DNA of 64,000 nt from Deltaproteobacteria bacterium IMCC39146 (lineage in GTDB: Bacteria > Desulfobacterota > Desulfuromonadia > Desulfuromonadales > BM103): assembly GCA_030005635.1 (NCBI GenBank), contig JARUHP010000008.1:1-64000 (forward strand), in the 5' to 3' direction. Below are positions 42,459 to 51,682 of this stretch, piece by piece. The notes beneath the pieces are model-generated. The model was not told the DNA's origin. It ran no database searches and was given only the letters and a program-made list of their open reading frames with translations. The position numbers and the translations under genes were made by a program. Every line of letters starts with the position of its first letter. Within the stretch, counting starts at the first letter, position 1.

Positions 42459-43376
42459 TCAGGATTCCGAGAGCAGTGTCAGCAGGTCGTCAGGCTGACA
42501 GATGCCTTCCTTGAGCCTGCTCTTGATGACGCCAAGCATCTCTTCTGCCTCGCGCTCACCTAATTTGCCATCGAGCCAGAGCGTTTTCAGATTTTTACGA
42601 ATCATGCCGGCGGTATTAAGGGCGCGCTCACCGGTCGGATCTGCATTGCAAAAGGGGCTGTTATCAATGTCCTGCAAGAAACTGAGCGTTGCTGCACTGG
42701 TCAGGCCCAGGTACTCTTTCTGATCCTCCTCCGTGATGGCCCACTTGGAGGTCTTGGCCAGTGATCGCAAAACTTTTTGATATTGCTGCAGCCTGTTGAG
42801 CAGAAGCAGAGAGTTGAAAAGCCTTTTGTTGGTGCCGAAGGAAAAGATCGTATTGGAGAGGACTCCGCGCATCAGCGTGTCATTGTCAGAGAAGTCTTTG
42901 CGCCCGATCGATCGAGCCAGCGGCCAGATCTCCGGTGAGACGTGGGCTTCAAAGCGCAGTTCCCAATAAGCGTGTTTGAGGAGTAACGTGTTGTAGGTAC
43001 GCATCAGCTTGAAGGGAACGAAGTAGGAATGGGCCACGGTGTCGGCTGCGAGGTGGCTGAGGTAACCGTAGGCACAGGCTTGATGACGCTCGGTTTCAGC
43101 CTGCTTGAGGATCTTGCGACCCATCCGCCAGGAGTGGCAGTGTCTCAGATAGTGAGTGTACTTTTTGCCGAGAGTGATGTCGGCGCTGATACAACCGTAC
43201 AGGTAGTCGTTGGGGTAGGCTGCCAGAAGTGTTCTTAAAGGGTCCGGTAGTTGGGCAAGATTGTCGAGAATCCAGGCGCCGGTCTGCAGGTGAACGCCGA
43301 TTCCCCAGGCCAGGGCAGCGGATGGAAAGAGCAGCAGAGCAACAGATATCAGGATTGCAGGAAGGAACCATTTCAT
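42459..43376 (-). CDS. Zinc-dependent phospholipase C-like exported protein
   Basis: A 305-residue protein with an N-terminal signal peptide (about 1-23). After it, WGIGVHLQTGAWIL and the motif AYGYLSHLAADTVAHSYFVP have the histidine/aspartate pattern of zinc-dependent phospholipase C and S1/P1 nuclease folds. Such proteins occur widely in deltaproteobacteria, with no known substrate. It is probably periplasmic. It is transcribed alone, convergent with coaBC and divergent from the uracil-DNA glycosylase gene. Confidence 0.75.
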   Translation of the reverse strand: MKWFLPAILISVALLLFPSAALAWGIGVHLQTGAWILDNLAQLPDPLRTLLAAYPNDYLYGCISADITLGKKYTHYLRHCHSWRMGRKILKQAETERHQACAYGYLSHLAADTVAHSYFVPFKLMRTYNTLLLKHAYWELRFEAHVSPEIWPLARSIGRKDFSDNDTLMRGVLSNTIFSFGTNKRLFNSLLLLNRLQQYQKVLRSLAKTSKWAITEEDQKEYLGLTSAATLSFLQDIDNSPFCNADPTGERALNTAGMIRKNLKTLWLDGKLGEREAEEMLGVIKSRLKEGICQPDDLLTLLSES

Positions 43377-43438
43377 TGGGTGATTGTACCGTCCTTTGAT
43401 TGAATAATATACCCACTAAAGGGATTTACTCATCGAAT

Positions 43439-44152
43439 ATGCCTGATCAACTCGCAAATGAAATCCGTGCAACCTTGGCCGCGGCCCGGAGCCAGTTCGA
43501 ATATCTAACCGATCTTGGTTTTGAAGAGCTTAAGGTTGCTGCCCCTGCAGGGGCTGATGTGCAGAATTCTGAGGCAGCGATCCCTGGTTCAGAGACTCTC
43601 GATGCAATTTTTAACGAACTGGGTGATTGCCAACGCTGTGGTCTTGGTGCGTCACGTACGAAACTGGTTTACGGTGTCGGTCATCCCAACGCAAGACTGG
43701 TTCTTGTTGGAGAGGCTCCCGGTCGCGAGGAAGATCTTCAGGGCGAACCGTTTGTTGGCGAAGCGGGGCAATTGCTCGACAGGATCCTGCAGGCGATGGG
43801 CTTGCATCGTGACGACGTCTATCTCTGTAACGTCCTCAAGTGTCGTCCACCGAATAATCGCGATCCCCAACCGCAAGAGGTGGCAACCTGCGAAGCTTTT
43901 CTGGCTCGACAAATTGCAGCCGTTCGTCCCCAGGTCATCATCGGTCTCGGTCCTTTTGCTGTGCACAGTCTACTGAAGATCAACGCACCCATCAGCAAGT
44001 TGCGTGGAGAATGGCAAAGCTACCAGGGAATCCCCCTGATGCCGACTTACCACCCGGCCTACCTGTTAAGTAACCCGGAAGCTAAACGGGACGTCTGGGA
44101 TGATATGAAACAAGTCTTGCGTCGGTTGCAAACCGATGGCGAGGGTCTATGA
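43439..44152 (+). CDS. Type 4 uracil-DNA glycosylase
   Basis: A 237-residue repair enzyme that removes uracil from DNA. The iron-sulfur cysteines are in CQRCGLG and in LKCRPPNNRDP with a following CEAFL, and the catalytic motif is GEAPGREEDLQGEPFVGEAGQLLD. The N-terminal 65 residues before CQRC are variable, and a TTG at 43400 could extend the protein by 13 residues; the ATG at 43439 has no strong ribosome site, so the start is uncertain. The stop overlaps the ABC transporter gene by ATGA. Confidence 0.92.
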   Translation: MPDQLANEIRATLAAARSQFEYLTDLGFEELKVAAPAGADVQNSEAAIPGSETLDAIFNELGDCQRCGLGASRTKLVYGVGHPNARLVLVGEAPGREEDLQGEPFVGEAGQLLDRILQAMGLHRDDVYLCNVLKCRPPNNRDPQPQEVATCEAFLARQIAAVRPQVIIGLGPFAVHSLLKINAPISKLRGEWQSYQGIPLMPTYHPAYLLSNPEAKRDVWDDMKQVLRRLQTDGEGL

Positions 44153-44925
44153 ATAATGCTGCGCCCTTACTTCAGGTTCGACAGGTTGCTGCCAGTCGCC
44201 CGGGAGAGTCGGGAGCGTTACAAAGAGTCCTGCAAAAGACGACGTTCAGGGTTGACGCAGGTGAAATTCTTGCTGTCGTCGGTCCTTCCGGGAGCGGTAA
44301 AAGTACACTTCTCAGATTGCTCAATCGTCTGCTCGAAGCCGAGAGTGGTGATATTCTCCTCTCGGGAGAGAACATCAGACACTTCCCCCCGGCAGAGCTT
44401 CGCGCATCTATCCCTCTGGTGAGCCAGAAACCTTTCCTTTTCCCTGGCACCGTCATGGAGAACCTGCAGGCTTCTGCTCGTTTACGCCAGACCGAATTGC
44501 CAACTTCCAGTGATCCCTCTCTACAGGAACTGCTTGAACTCTGCCACGTCGATCCGGCCTGGCTTGATCGCGACGCCCGCAAACTCTCGGTTGGCCAGCA
44601 GCAGAGGGTTTGCCTGGCCCGCGCCATGGTCGGCCCCTGCCAGGTTTTACTGCTTGATGAGCCGACCAGCGCTCTTGATCGTCCTACCGCTGACCAGATG
44701 GCCTTAACCTTCCGTCAACTTGCCCGTGAGAAAAATCTGGCGATTATCTTTGTTACCCACGATCTGCGCCTGACGAGTCGTTGTGCCGATCATGTTATCT
44801 TTATGGCCAATGGTGCCGTTGTCGAAGAAGGATCCGCAACTCAACTTCTCAACCACCCGGAAACGGCAGAAGTGCAAGCCTTCCTCGACTCTGGATCGGA
44901 AGATGATAGGGAGGTGTCGGCATGA
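44149..44925 (+). CDS. ABC transporter ATP-binding protein (FetA/YbbL-like)
   Basis: A 258-residue ATPase with Walker A GPSGSGKS, Q-loop SLVSQKPFLFPGT, signature LSVGQQQRVCLARAM and Walker B VLLLDEPTSALD. Together with the downstream permease it matches the FetAB (YbbL-YbbM) exporter, linked in E. coli to iron homeostasis and oxidative stress. The start overlaps the glycosylase stop and the end overlaps the permease start by four bases, so the three genes form one operon. Confidence 0.9.
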   Translation: MNNAAPLLQVRQVAASRPGESGALQRVLQKTTFRVDAGEILAVVGPSGSGKSTLLRLLNRLLEAESGDILLSGENIRHFPPAELRASIPLVSQKPFLFPGTVMENLQASARLRQTELPTSSDPSLQELLELCHVDPAWLDRDARKLSVGQQQRVCLARAMVGPCQVLLLDEPTSALDRPTADQMALTFRQLAREKNLAIIFVTHDLRLTSRCADHVIFMANGAVVEEGSATQLLNHPETAEVQAFLDSGSEDDREVSA

Positions 44926-45704
44926 CGGCATCAATCATCGACCTTAGCTTGTGGGATCTGGTAACCGTTTACAGCCTGTTGTTGATGAGCATCGGCCTGG
45001 CACATCTACTCAAGGCCGGGCAGAGTAAAGATCTTTTCTGGTCTGGGCTGCGGATGTTCATCCAGCTGCTTGTGGTTGGATATGTGTTGCATCTGATCTT
45101 TGCCCTGGAAACCCCTCTGCCGGTTCTGCTGATCCTGATCGTCATGGTCGGTTTTGCAGTGCAAACCATCGGCGCCAGAGTGCAGACGAAGATGCCGCAT
45201 TTCTACCGGGTGGTTGGTACGGCAATCCTCTTTGGCTGTGGCGGCATGACCTTTTTCTTCTGCTCCCTGGTGATCGGTCTGGAGCCCTGGTACGATCCAC
45301 GTTATCTGATTCCTCTGGCCGGTATGATCATTGGCAACTCAATGACCGGCGCAAGCCTTGCGGTAGAACGTTTGGCCGCTGAATTTCGTGAACGGCGTGA
45401 TGAGATTGAGACCGGGCTTTGTTTAGGCGGCAGTATCCAGACTGTTTCTGAAACGGCGGTCAGCAGCGCTTTCCGGGCGGCACTGATTCCTTCAGTCAAT
45501 GCCATGGCCGCTATGGGGCTGGTTTTCCTGCCCGGTATGATGACAGGGCAGATCCTTTCCGGAACTGAACCGCTGATTGCGGTCAAATACCAGATTGCTA
45601 TTATGTGTGTTATTACCGGAAGTGTTTCTTTGACGACGTTTTTTATCTTGAAACTTGGTTATCGTGCGTATTTCACGCCTTACCAGAGTTTGCGTGAAGA
45701 TTGA
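44922..45704 (+). CDS. ABC transporter permease (FetB/YbbM-like)
   Basis: A 260-residue membrane protein of the UPF0014 family with about seven spans. The conserved segment LIPLAGMIIGNSMTGASLA followed by ERLAAEFRERRDEIE is characteristic of FetB. It forms the membrane part of the transporter with the preceding ATPase. No solute-binding protein is encoded nearby, as expected for an exporter. The metal specificity is by analogy only. Confidence 0.9.
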   Translation: MTASIIDLSLWDLVTVYSLLLMSIGLAHLLKAGQSKDLFWSGLRMFIQLLVVGYVLHLIFALETPLPVLLILIVMVGFAVQTIGARVQTKMPHFYRVVGTAILFGCGGMTFFFCSLVIGLEPWYDPRYLIPLAGMIIGNSMTGASLAVERLAAEFRERRDEIETGLCLGGSIQTVSETAVSSAFRAALIPSVNAMAAMGLVFLPGMMTGQILSGTEPLIAVKYQIAIMCVITGSVSLTTFFILKLGYRAYFTPYQSLRED

Positions 45705-45826
45705 TATAGGGTACGTCAAGGCATTTGCCACCCGTTCGCTTCGCCCTCTGTGTCTCTGTGGCGGAAGGTTTTGACCGGGGCAGTTAAGTTTCAGTTTTTA
45801 AAGACTTTGGTGAGAGGGATTACTCA

Positions 45827-46282
45827 ATGAGGAGAAGTGATAAAGCTTTATCGAAGGATGCTTTAGTGAAGATTTTGCAGGAAGGGGAGTACGGTGTCTT
45901 GTCAACCGTGTCTGCTGAGGGACAACCTTACGGTGTTCCTCTGAACTATTCCCTACAGAACAATAACCTTTACTTCCATTGCGCCCTGGAAGGTCACAAA
46001 CTCGATAATCTGCTTGCGAACGAGAAAGTCTCATTCTGCGTGGTTGGCGATAGCAAAGTTGTGCCTGCTGATTTTACTTCAGAATTTGCAAGTGTGATTG
46101 TGACCGGTACTGCTCAGTTGGTTTATGCGGAAGAAAAGTATGAGGCGCTGGTCAGCTTGATCGAAAAGTATTGCTCTGAGTTTGTGGAGGAGGGGCGGCG
46201 ATATATTGAGAAGCTTGATGGTGAGACTGCGGCTGTAGCGATTCGGATTGAAACTATGACTGGCAAGCGTAGCCCCGTATAA
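45827..46282 (+). CDS. Flavin split-barrel protein (pyridoxamine 5'-phosphate oxidase / NimA-like)
   Basis: A 151-residue FMN-binding split barrel. The N-terminal MRRSDKALSKDALVKIL and the core GVLSTVSAEGQPYGVPLNY ... LYFHCALEGHKLDNL match the group that includes nitroimidazole reductases. It probably binds FMN or heme and reduces small molecules; the exact substrate is unknown. The stop codon lies inside the left arm of the MITE-like element that starts at 46277, so the original C terminus may have been altered by insertion. Confidence 0.85.
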   Translation: MRRSDKALSKDALVKILQEGEYGVLSTVSAEGQPYGVPLNYSLQNNNLYFHCALEGHKLDNLLANEKVSFCVVGDSKVVPADFTSEFASVIVTGTAQLVYAEEKYEALVSLIEKYCSEFVEEGRRYIEKLDGETAAVAIRIETMTGKRSPV

Positions 46283-46582
46283 TTACGGTGGCACGACTAG
46301 CTTAAGAGGTTTCAGCATAACTTCTACTCTGATACGAAGCTTTTTACTTTCCGACTACGGGCTTACTGACTGCAAAAACATAACAATCTCTTTTGCCTCA
46401 AGATTACCTCACGATTTCCCTGATTTATGGGTCAAAATCTGTGTAATCTTGAAGTAATCATGAGGCCAATATTGCTTTTCTGTTTGATTTGTCCGCTGGC
46501 TCAGGCGTAGAGGTTCTTTTGCCAAGGCTACTAAGATTAGCGCCATTCGTGACACAATACTAATGTGTCACCGTAATTATAC
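46277..46582. mobile_element. MITE-like element, copy 2
   Basis: The outer arms GTATAATTACGGTGGCAC (46277-46294) and GTGTCACCGTAATTATAC (46565-46582) are inverted repeats matching at 17 of 18 positions. The interior 46297-46555 matches copy 1 (9286-9460) apart from a 68-bp insertion at 46406-46473, which itself has near-palindromic ends (CCTCACGATTTC / GTAATCATGAGG). No transposase is encoded. The rest of the gap up to 46684 shows no gene. Confidence 0.7.
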
Positions 46583-46684
46583 AATAGCTGCTTTGTATAT
46601 CTTTCATTTGCCTGAACGACCGTGAAAACGTATACTTACCAAGACCATTCCATTTAGACACTTATCGACAGATTCCATACCCTT

Positions 46685-48193
46685 ATGCGAACCGGCCTAC
46701 GTACCGAAATCATCCTGAGTATCTCTTTGCTGCTGGCAGCGGCATTGCTCTTTGCCGGTTTCCTCATGGTCAAATTGACCGAACATAATCTCCTTGAGCA
46801 ACAGCGTGTTCATGCGGCAAGTATCATCAGGCTTGTTGCGGCCGGTGTTGATGACACTGCAAACCTCGGAGGAGCACAAAGCGAAAGGGCTTTGTCCAGT
46901 CTGAACCGGTTGCAAACACTCTTAAGCAGGCAGCCTGGTATTCTGGCCTGGCGTCTGCTCGATGACAGGTTGCAGATCCTTTCCAGTACGGCTTATGAAA
47001 CGACCGATGAATTCACTTCTGTTTCCCCCTCTGTGATGGATGTGGGTGAACTGTATGAGTCTCTAAATTACCAATCCTTCGGCATTTTTAATCGTAGTGA
47101 ACGCCAGAATTATCTTGATTTATCAACTCCCCTTTGGCGTGGTACTCAGCCTTACGGTTTGCTTCAGATTCGCTTTAGTTTAGAAGAATTGCAGGGCAGG
47201 GTGATTGAGTCCCAAAAGTTGATTCTAGGCTATGTTGTTATTTACGGGTTGGTTCTGGCAGCGTTCGGTGTCTATTTACTGAATCGCAATGTTGTTAAGC
47301 CCGTTCGTCTACTGCATCTGGCCACGACTACGGTTGCCGGTGGCAAACTGGAGCCGGTTAAAGTCCTCTCCGGTCCCGGGGAAATTCATGAGTTGGCAGA
47401 TAGTTTTAACCAGATGGTCTCTGCCCTGTCGGCCAGTCGCGCAGAAACTGAGGAGCATATTGCCTCCCTCGAAGAGACTAACCAGGCGCTGGCCCAGGCA
47501 CGTGATGATCTTATCCGCTCTGAAAAGCTGGCTACCGTTGGCCATCTTGCCGCCGGAATGGCCCACGAAATCGGCAACCCCTTGGGAGCGGTGGTCGGTT
47601 ATCTGAATATCCTTCAAGCAGACCTCTCTGGTGAGTCTCAAGACCTGGTTGTTCGCTCGCTTGCTGAAACGGCTCGGATTGACAAACTTATTCGAGAATT
47701 GCTGGAGTACTCTGCGCCGCTTGATCATAAGTTGGAGTCGTTTGACCCGATCGAATCCTTGCGTGAGACTCTTGATCTGTTGCGTCATCAGGGGCAGCTT
47801 GAGTCCATAAAAATCGATGATCGCTGCTCCGATACGCTTTGTCGCGTCAACATGGATCGGGGGCGTCTGGTTCAAGTCTGGATCAATCTTCTCCTTAATG
47901 CCCAGGATGCCATGCAGGGTGAGGGCCAGATCGTTTTGTCCTCCGAGAATGATGGCCGGGTTGTTTCTGTTGCGATTCAGGACAACGGTCCCGGTATCGC
48001 ACCTGATGTTGCGAACAGGATTTTTGAACCATTCTATACGACGAAGGCCCCGGGCAGTGGCTATGGCCTTGGGCTTGCTGTCTGTCAGCGGATTATTGAC
48101 GAGAACGGTGGCAGCCTGAAGCTAAGCCAAAATTCTGCGAAAGGGGCTTGTTTTACAGTGACTTTACCCTGTTCCACAGAGGTTCAATCATGA
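46685..48193 (+). CDS. Membrane sensor histidine kinase
   Basis: A 502-residue kinase. A first span (about 9-29) and a second near residue 180-200 enclose a periplasmic sensor of about 150 residues. A HAMP segment follows (LNRNVVKPVRLLHLAT), then a coiled coil, the H-box with phospho-accepting His in GMAHEIGNPLGA, and a HATPase domain (NLLLNAQDAM, DNGPGIAP, GYGLGLAV). It overlaps the sigma-54 regulator by four bases, so the two are a cognate pair. The pilus operon downstream is a possible target; the layout differs from classical PilS, which has six spans. Confidence 0.94.
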   Translation: MRTGLRTEIILSISLLLAAALLFAGFLMVKLTEHNLLEQQRVHAASIIRLVAAGVDDTANLGGAQSERALSSLNRLQTLLSRQPGILAWRLLDDRLQILSSTAYETTDEFTSVSPSVMDVGELYESLNYQSFGIFNRSERQNYLDLSTPLWRGTQPYGLLQIRFSLEELQGRVIESQKLILGYVVIYGLVLAAFGVYLLNRNVVKPVRLLHLATTTVAGGKLEPVKVLSGPGEIHELADSFNQMVSALSASRAETEEHIASLEETNQALAQARDDLIRSEKLATVGHLAAGMAHEIGNPLGAVVGYLNILQADLSGESQDLVVRSLAETARIDKLIRELLEYSAPLDHKLESFDPIESLRETLDLLRHQGQLESIKIDDRCSDTLCRVNMDRGRLVQVWINLLLNAQDAMQGEGQIVLSSENDGRVVSVAIQDNGPGIAPDVANRIFEPFYTTKAPGSGYGLGLAVCQRIIDENGGSLKLSQNSAKGACFTVTLPCSTEVQS

Positions 48194-49551
48194 CAGCAGC
48201 AGAGCGTCATATCCTGATCATCGATGACGAAGCACCGATGCGTCATATGCTGCGCATGGTTCTCGAGCGCGACGGTTATACGGTTTCAGAGGCGACCAGC
48301 GGCAGGCAGGGGCTGGATCGCCTGCAGTCAGGCCACTATTCCCTGGTCTTGTGCGATATCCGTATGCCAGAGATGGATGGCCTGTCGTTTCTCAAGGAGA
48401 AACAGGCGCAGCAGTTCGGTGGCACAGTCATCATGATGAGCGCTTACGGCAGCGTCGACACTGCCGTAGAATGCATGAAACAGGGCGCCTACGACTATAT
48501 CTCCAAACCTTTCCGGCCCGATGAAATCCTTCTGACCGTACGCAAAGCAGAAGAGCGTCTGCAGCTGCGCCAGGAAAATGTTCAGCTCAAGACAAACATG
48601 CGACGTGGCAGTCGGCCACAAGGCGTGGCCGCTATTATTCATCGCAGCGCTGTTATGAAGAATTTGTTGGTAACCGTTGAAAAGGCGGCGGCAGTCAATG
48701 CCCCCGTGCTGATCACCGGTCCGACTGGAACCGGCAAGGAGTTGATTGCCCGGGCGTTACATGCGGAAAGCCCGCGTAGCGACAAGCCTTTTCTCGCGGT
48801 TAACTGCAGTGCTATTCCTGCCGGTTTGCTTGAAAGCGAACTGTTCGGGCACGCCAAGGGGGCTTTTACCGGCGCGGACCGAGCCCGCAATGGTCTGTTT
48901 GGCGCCGCTGATGGTGGTACTCTTCTGCTCGACGAGATTGGTGATTTTCCCTTGGCGCTTCAGCCGAAATTGCTGCGGGTTCTACAGGAACGGGAAGTCC
49001 GTCGGATTGGCGAGAGTAAGCCAACCCCGGTTGATGTGCGTGTGCTTGCGGCCACGTCCAAAGACCTCAAAGAGGCTGTCGCTGACGGTTCCTTCCGTGA
49101 AGACCTTTTTTATCGACTCGCCGTTATCTCTGTTGAGCTGCCGGCACTTGAAGATCGCTCCGAAGATATTGCTGCGCTGGTTGAAAGCTATCTGCCAAGG
49201 ATTGCTGCAAGGCTGAAGCGCCCTGTACCGAAGATGAGTCCCGAGGCCTTGAATAAACTCACTAAACAACCTTGGCCAGGGAATATCCGCGAACTTTTGA
49301 ACGTTCTTGAAAAGACCTTGGTGTTTTGCCGGGAAGAGATAATAGGAGAGGGTGACCTGGCTTTGCATGATCACCCTGTCGCGCCGATTGATCCGGCGAC
49401 CCTTTCTTTGAAGAAAGCGACGGCTGCTCTGGAAAAAGATTATATCGAGAAAGCCCTGATTTCGACTGATGGCAATCGGACCCAGGCTGCGAAGATTCTT
49501 GAGATCAGTTTACGTTCGCTGATTTACAAGATTAAGGATTATGGACTTTGA
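48190..49551 (+). CDS. Sigma-54-dependent response regulator (NtrC type)
   Basis: A 453-residue activator with a receiver domain (phospho-acceptor Asp56 in [11 protein letters not shown]), a central AAA+ domain with Walker A GPTGTGKE (177-184) and the sigma-54 contact loop GAFTGA (224-229), and a C-terminal Fis-type helix-turn-helix ([21 protein letters not shown]). It opens promoters with RNA polymerase-sigma-54. The ATG at 48190 overlaps the kinase stop; a longer start at 48148 is inside the kinase gene and lacks a ribosome site. The minor pilin genes begin 0.24 kb downstream. Confidence 0.95.
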   Translation: MTAAERHILIIDDEAPMRHMLRMVLERDGYTVSEATSGRQGLDRLQSGHYSLVLCDIRMPEMDGLSFLKEKQAQQFGGTVIMMSAYGSVDTAVECMKQGAYDYISKPFRPDEILLTVRKAEERLQLRQENVQLKTNMRRGSRPQGVAAIIHRSAVMKNLLVTVEKAAAVNAPVLITGPTGTGKELIARALHAESPRSDKPFLAVNCSAIPAGLLESELFGHAKGAFTGADRARNGLFGAADGGTLLLDEIGDFPLALQPKLLRVLQEREVRRIGESKPTPVDVRVLAATSKDLKEAVADGSFREDLFYRLAVISVELPALEDRSEDIAALVESYLPRIAARLKRPVPKMSPEALNKLTKQPWPGNIRELLNVLEKTLVFCREEIIGEGDLALHDHPVAPIDPATLSLKKATAALEKDYIEKALISTDGNRTQAAKILEISLRSLIYKIKDYGL

Positions 49552-49789
49552 GCCAGAGGCTGGAAACTGGTTATAACCTCTAGCCCCTAGTCCCCAATAC
49601 CCCGTCCCCGCCATTAATTCGTGTTGTGCCGTGCAAAAGCTGCACAGAGTGGCACTGTGTGTATCTTGTTTCATGTCGCTAAAGTCAATAATATAAGTAA
49701 GTTAACGAGATGCGCCGGTTTTTGCTTGTTGGTGCAGATTTTGCTTACTAACATAATTGTCATGTTGATCGTGACCTATGGAGGAGATG

Positions 49790-50212
49790 ATGCCTATCCT
49801 TAAAAATGCAGAATCCGGCTTTACAATGGTCGAAATGCTTATCGCTATAACGATCTTTACTATCGGCCTACTTGGCTTGGCGGGCATGCAGATTACTGCC
49901 ATTAAGACCAATTCTCTGGCTAATAATCTCTCGACTGCAACCGGTCTTGCCGAAGGTGTCCTTGAAGAAATCCTTGCATGGCAAACAACCGACCCGGTCT
50001 TTGCCACGACCTCTGCTGCGGAAGTCAACTGGGATTTTGACCCTATCACCTCCGGGGATCAGTTTAGCACTACCCTTGCAGGTGGGGGCACTTATCAGGC
50101 GAATTTTTTTATCACAAAGGACGTCCCGGTTGGGAACGTTTCTCGGGTGTCTGTCACGGTCACAGGGGCCAGAAACCTGACACTGGTGGGGTACAAGCGC
50201 TATGTCGATTAA
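49790..50212 (+). CDS. pilV: Minor type IV pilin, PilV-like
   Basis: A 140-residue prepilin. The class III signal is short: MPILKNAESG, cleaved by prepilin peptidase before FTMVEMLIAITIFTIGLLGL, with the conserved glutamate at mature position 5. The body is a small pilin head. The ATG at 49778 overlaps the GGAGGAG ribosome site, so 49790 (or 49787) is the better start. It heads a run of six pilus genes; the next overlaps it by 11 bases. Confidence 0.9.
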   Translation: MPILKNAESGFTMVEMLIAITIFTIGLLGLAGMQITAIKTNSLANNLSTATGLAEGVLEEILAWQTTDPVFATTSAAEVNWDFDPITSGDQFSTTLAGGGTYQANFFITKDVPVGNVSRVSVTVTGARNLTLVGYKRYVD

Positions 50213-51074
50213 CGTCTCACAAAAAGGGTTCTCCCTAGTAGAAATCCTGGTAGTGATGGTGATCATGGGTATCGTAACCATGGCCGTCATGAGTCTCTTT
50301 CTTAGTACTCAAAACCAGTCTAACACCTCTGTGGAGATCTCCGACATACAGCAAAACGTGCGCATCGCCATGAACGAAATGGTGCTTGATATTCGCATGG
50401 CCGGCCTGCTGGTTCCGTTTGGACAGACCGCAGTGGCCAATGCGCCGGCGACTCCCGTTGAGGATGGCAACAATGATTGCTTGTCCGGTGGTGGAGACGA
50501 TTGCTTCACCTTCCGTACTGCTGCCGCTTCGCGACTTGTTGGTCGGATAGGTAATACAAGCGATTATACGGTTACCACATCCACGAGTGGAATAACTGCC
50601 GTCACCATGGCGAATGCTGCCATGGCCCGGAATTTCAGCGATAATGACATGGTCCGGATTATTGTTCCGGCTGACCTGGGCCAGAGGGTCGATGAGATCT
50701 TCGAAATCGATAGCGTGGTCGGCTCTGTGGTGACTCTCAAGGCGGTAACCAACGCGGATACTTATCTGAAAGGCGAGGTCATGGTACAGGTCGATGCCGG
50801 TTCACCTTTCCCGCAGCAGATTTCCTACTTTCGATCTAACAACCAACTGCTTCGCCAGGTGAATGATGGTACCCCGACGGTTGTTGCTGACAACATCACA
50901 GCAATGCAGTTGACTTACCTGCTCAGCGATGGAACTTCGCTGAGCACGGTGCCGACAGCCAAACTGGAGGAGGTGACAGCCGTTCGCATTGCTCTTACAG
51001 GGCAGACCAATACCCCCAAGGGAGTCAAAACGCGCGACCTCTCGACCGAAGTTAAGATCCGTAATCAAGACTGA
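50202..51074 (+). CDS. pilW: Minor type IV pilin, PilW-like
   Basis: A 290-residue prepilin with cleavage site after KG in MSINVSQKG and the hydrophobic FSLVEILVVMVIMGIVTM helix. The large C-terminal domain, with regions rich in Thr, Ser and Val, is typical of PilW. Together with PilV, PilX and the FimT-type protein it should form the pilus-tip priming complex under PilY1. The start lies in the end of pilV and has no own ribosome site, suggesting coupled translation. Confidence 0.9.
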   Translation: MSINVSQKGFSLVEILVVMVIMGIVTMAVMSLFLSTQNQSNTSVEISDIQQNVRIAMNEMVLDIRMAGLLVPFGQTAVANAPATPVEDGNNDCLSGGGDDCFTFRTAAASRLVGRIGNTSDYTVTTSTSGITAVTMANAAMARNFSDNDMVRIIVPADLGQRVDEIFEIDSVVGSVVTLKAVTNADTYLKGEVMVQVDAGSPFPQQISYFRSNNQLLRQVNDGTPTVVADNITAMQLTYLLSDGTSLSTVPTAKLEEVTAVRIALTGQTNTPKGVKTRDLSTEVKIRNQD

Positions 51075-51100
51075 TTCGGGAATTTCAGGAGAAATAAAAC

Positions 51101-51652
51101 ATGTGTCATCAAAAGACAGCCGAGCCGATTGCCGGCTGCCCTAGAGAGGTGCTTGGTAACCAGCAGGGTTTCGCCCTTGTGCTGGTCATGGGTATGTTGA
51201 CTATCCTCAGCCTCTTGGGTGCTATGGTGCTCTCCAGTTCATCGACTGAAGTCGGTATCTCCGGTAACTACCGCACCTCTCGCGAGGCATTCTTTGCCGC
51301 AGAAAGTGCAGTCATGTATGCCATGGGGAATGCTGAGATTGTTAAGTCCACCCTCAGCGTGGACCTTAATGAAACAAGTCTCACTCCAGCACTTGACCAT
51401 GCTACCAACCTGACATTGGGTTCATCAGGTCTCGATCCCAACGCCGTTAATCAAGTTATCAACCTTGGCCCTGGGCTGCTGCCGGTTCCCTTGCGAGCAG
51501 TTTACGGCGACAAGTTCGGTGCCAACTACTACCTGATCTCGGTAACTGGAGCACGCATCAGTAATGGTCAAGTTCGTTCCGCAGCTCGTATCGAGGCCCA
51601 GAGCGTACGGCTGTTCCCAGTCAGTTCTGAAGGCCTCACGACAAACTTCTGA
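51101..51652 (+). CDS. pilX: Pilus assembly protein PilX-like
   Basis: A 183-residue protein. After a 22-residue leader ending NQQG comes the pilin-like FALVLVMGMLTILSLLGAM helix and the PilX_N pattern GNYRTSREAFFAAESAVMYA. Unlike other pilins, position 5 of the mature protein is valine rather than glutamate, as is common in PilX/GspK-type tip pilins. AGGAGA precedes the ATG. The pilY1 gene follows 30 bases later. Confidence 0.88.
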   Translation: MCHQKTAEPIAGCPREVLGNQQGFALVLVMGMLTILSLLGAMVLSSSSTEVGISGNYRTSREAFFAAESAVMYAMGNAEIVKSTLSVDLNETSLTPALDHATNLTLGSSGLDPNAVNQVINLGPGLLPVPLRAVYGDKFGANYYLISVTGARISNGQVRSAARIEAQSVRLFPVSSEGLTTNF

Positions 51653-51682
51653 AGGCCTCACGACAACGGAGGAAGGTTAACC

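Noticed and set aside
49650-49664. A TGGCAC element before pilV as a possible sigma-54 -24 box.
   Set aside because: The position where TTGC is required reads GTAT, so the -12 element is missing.
49552-49789. A c-di-GMP (GEMM) riboswitch before the pilus genes, as found before pilus and cytochrome genes in this group.
   Set aside because: No GGACGCAAAGCC-like core was found here or before either cytochrome gene.
49621-49803. A 60-codon open frame before pilV.
   Set aside because: It overlaps the pilV ribosome site and start, has no ribosome site of its own, and its hydrophobic end looks accidental.
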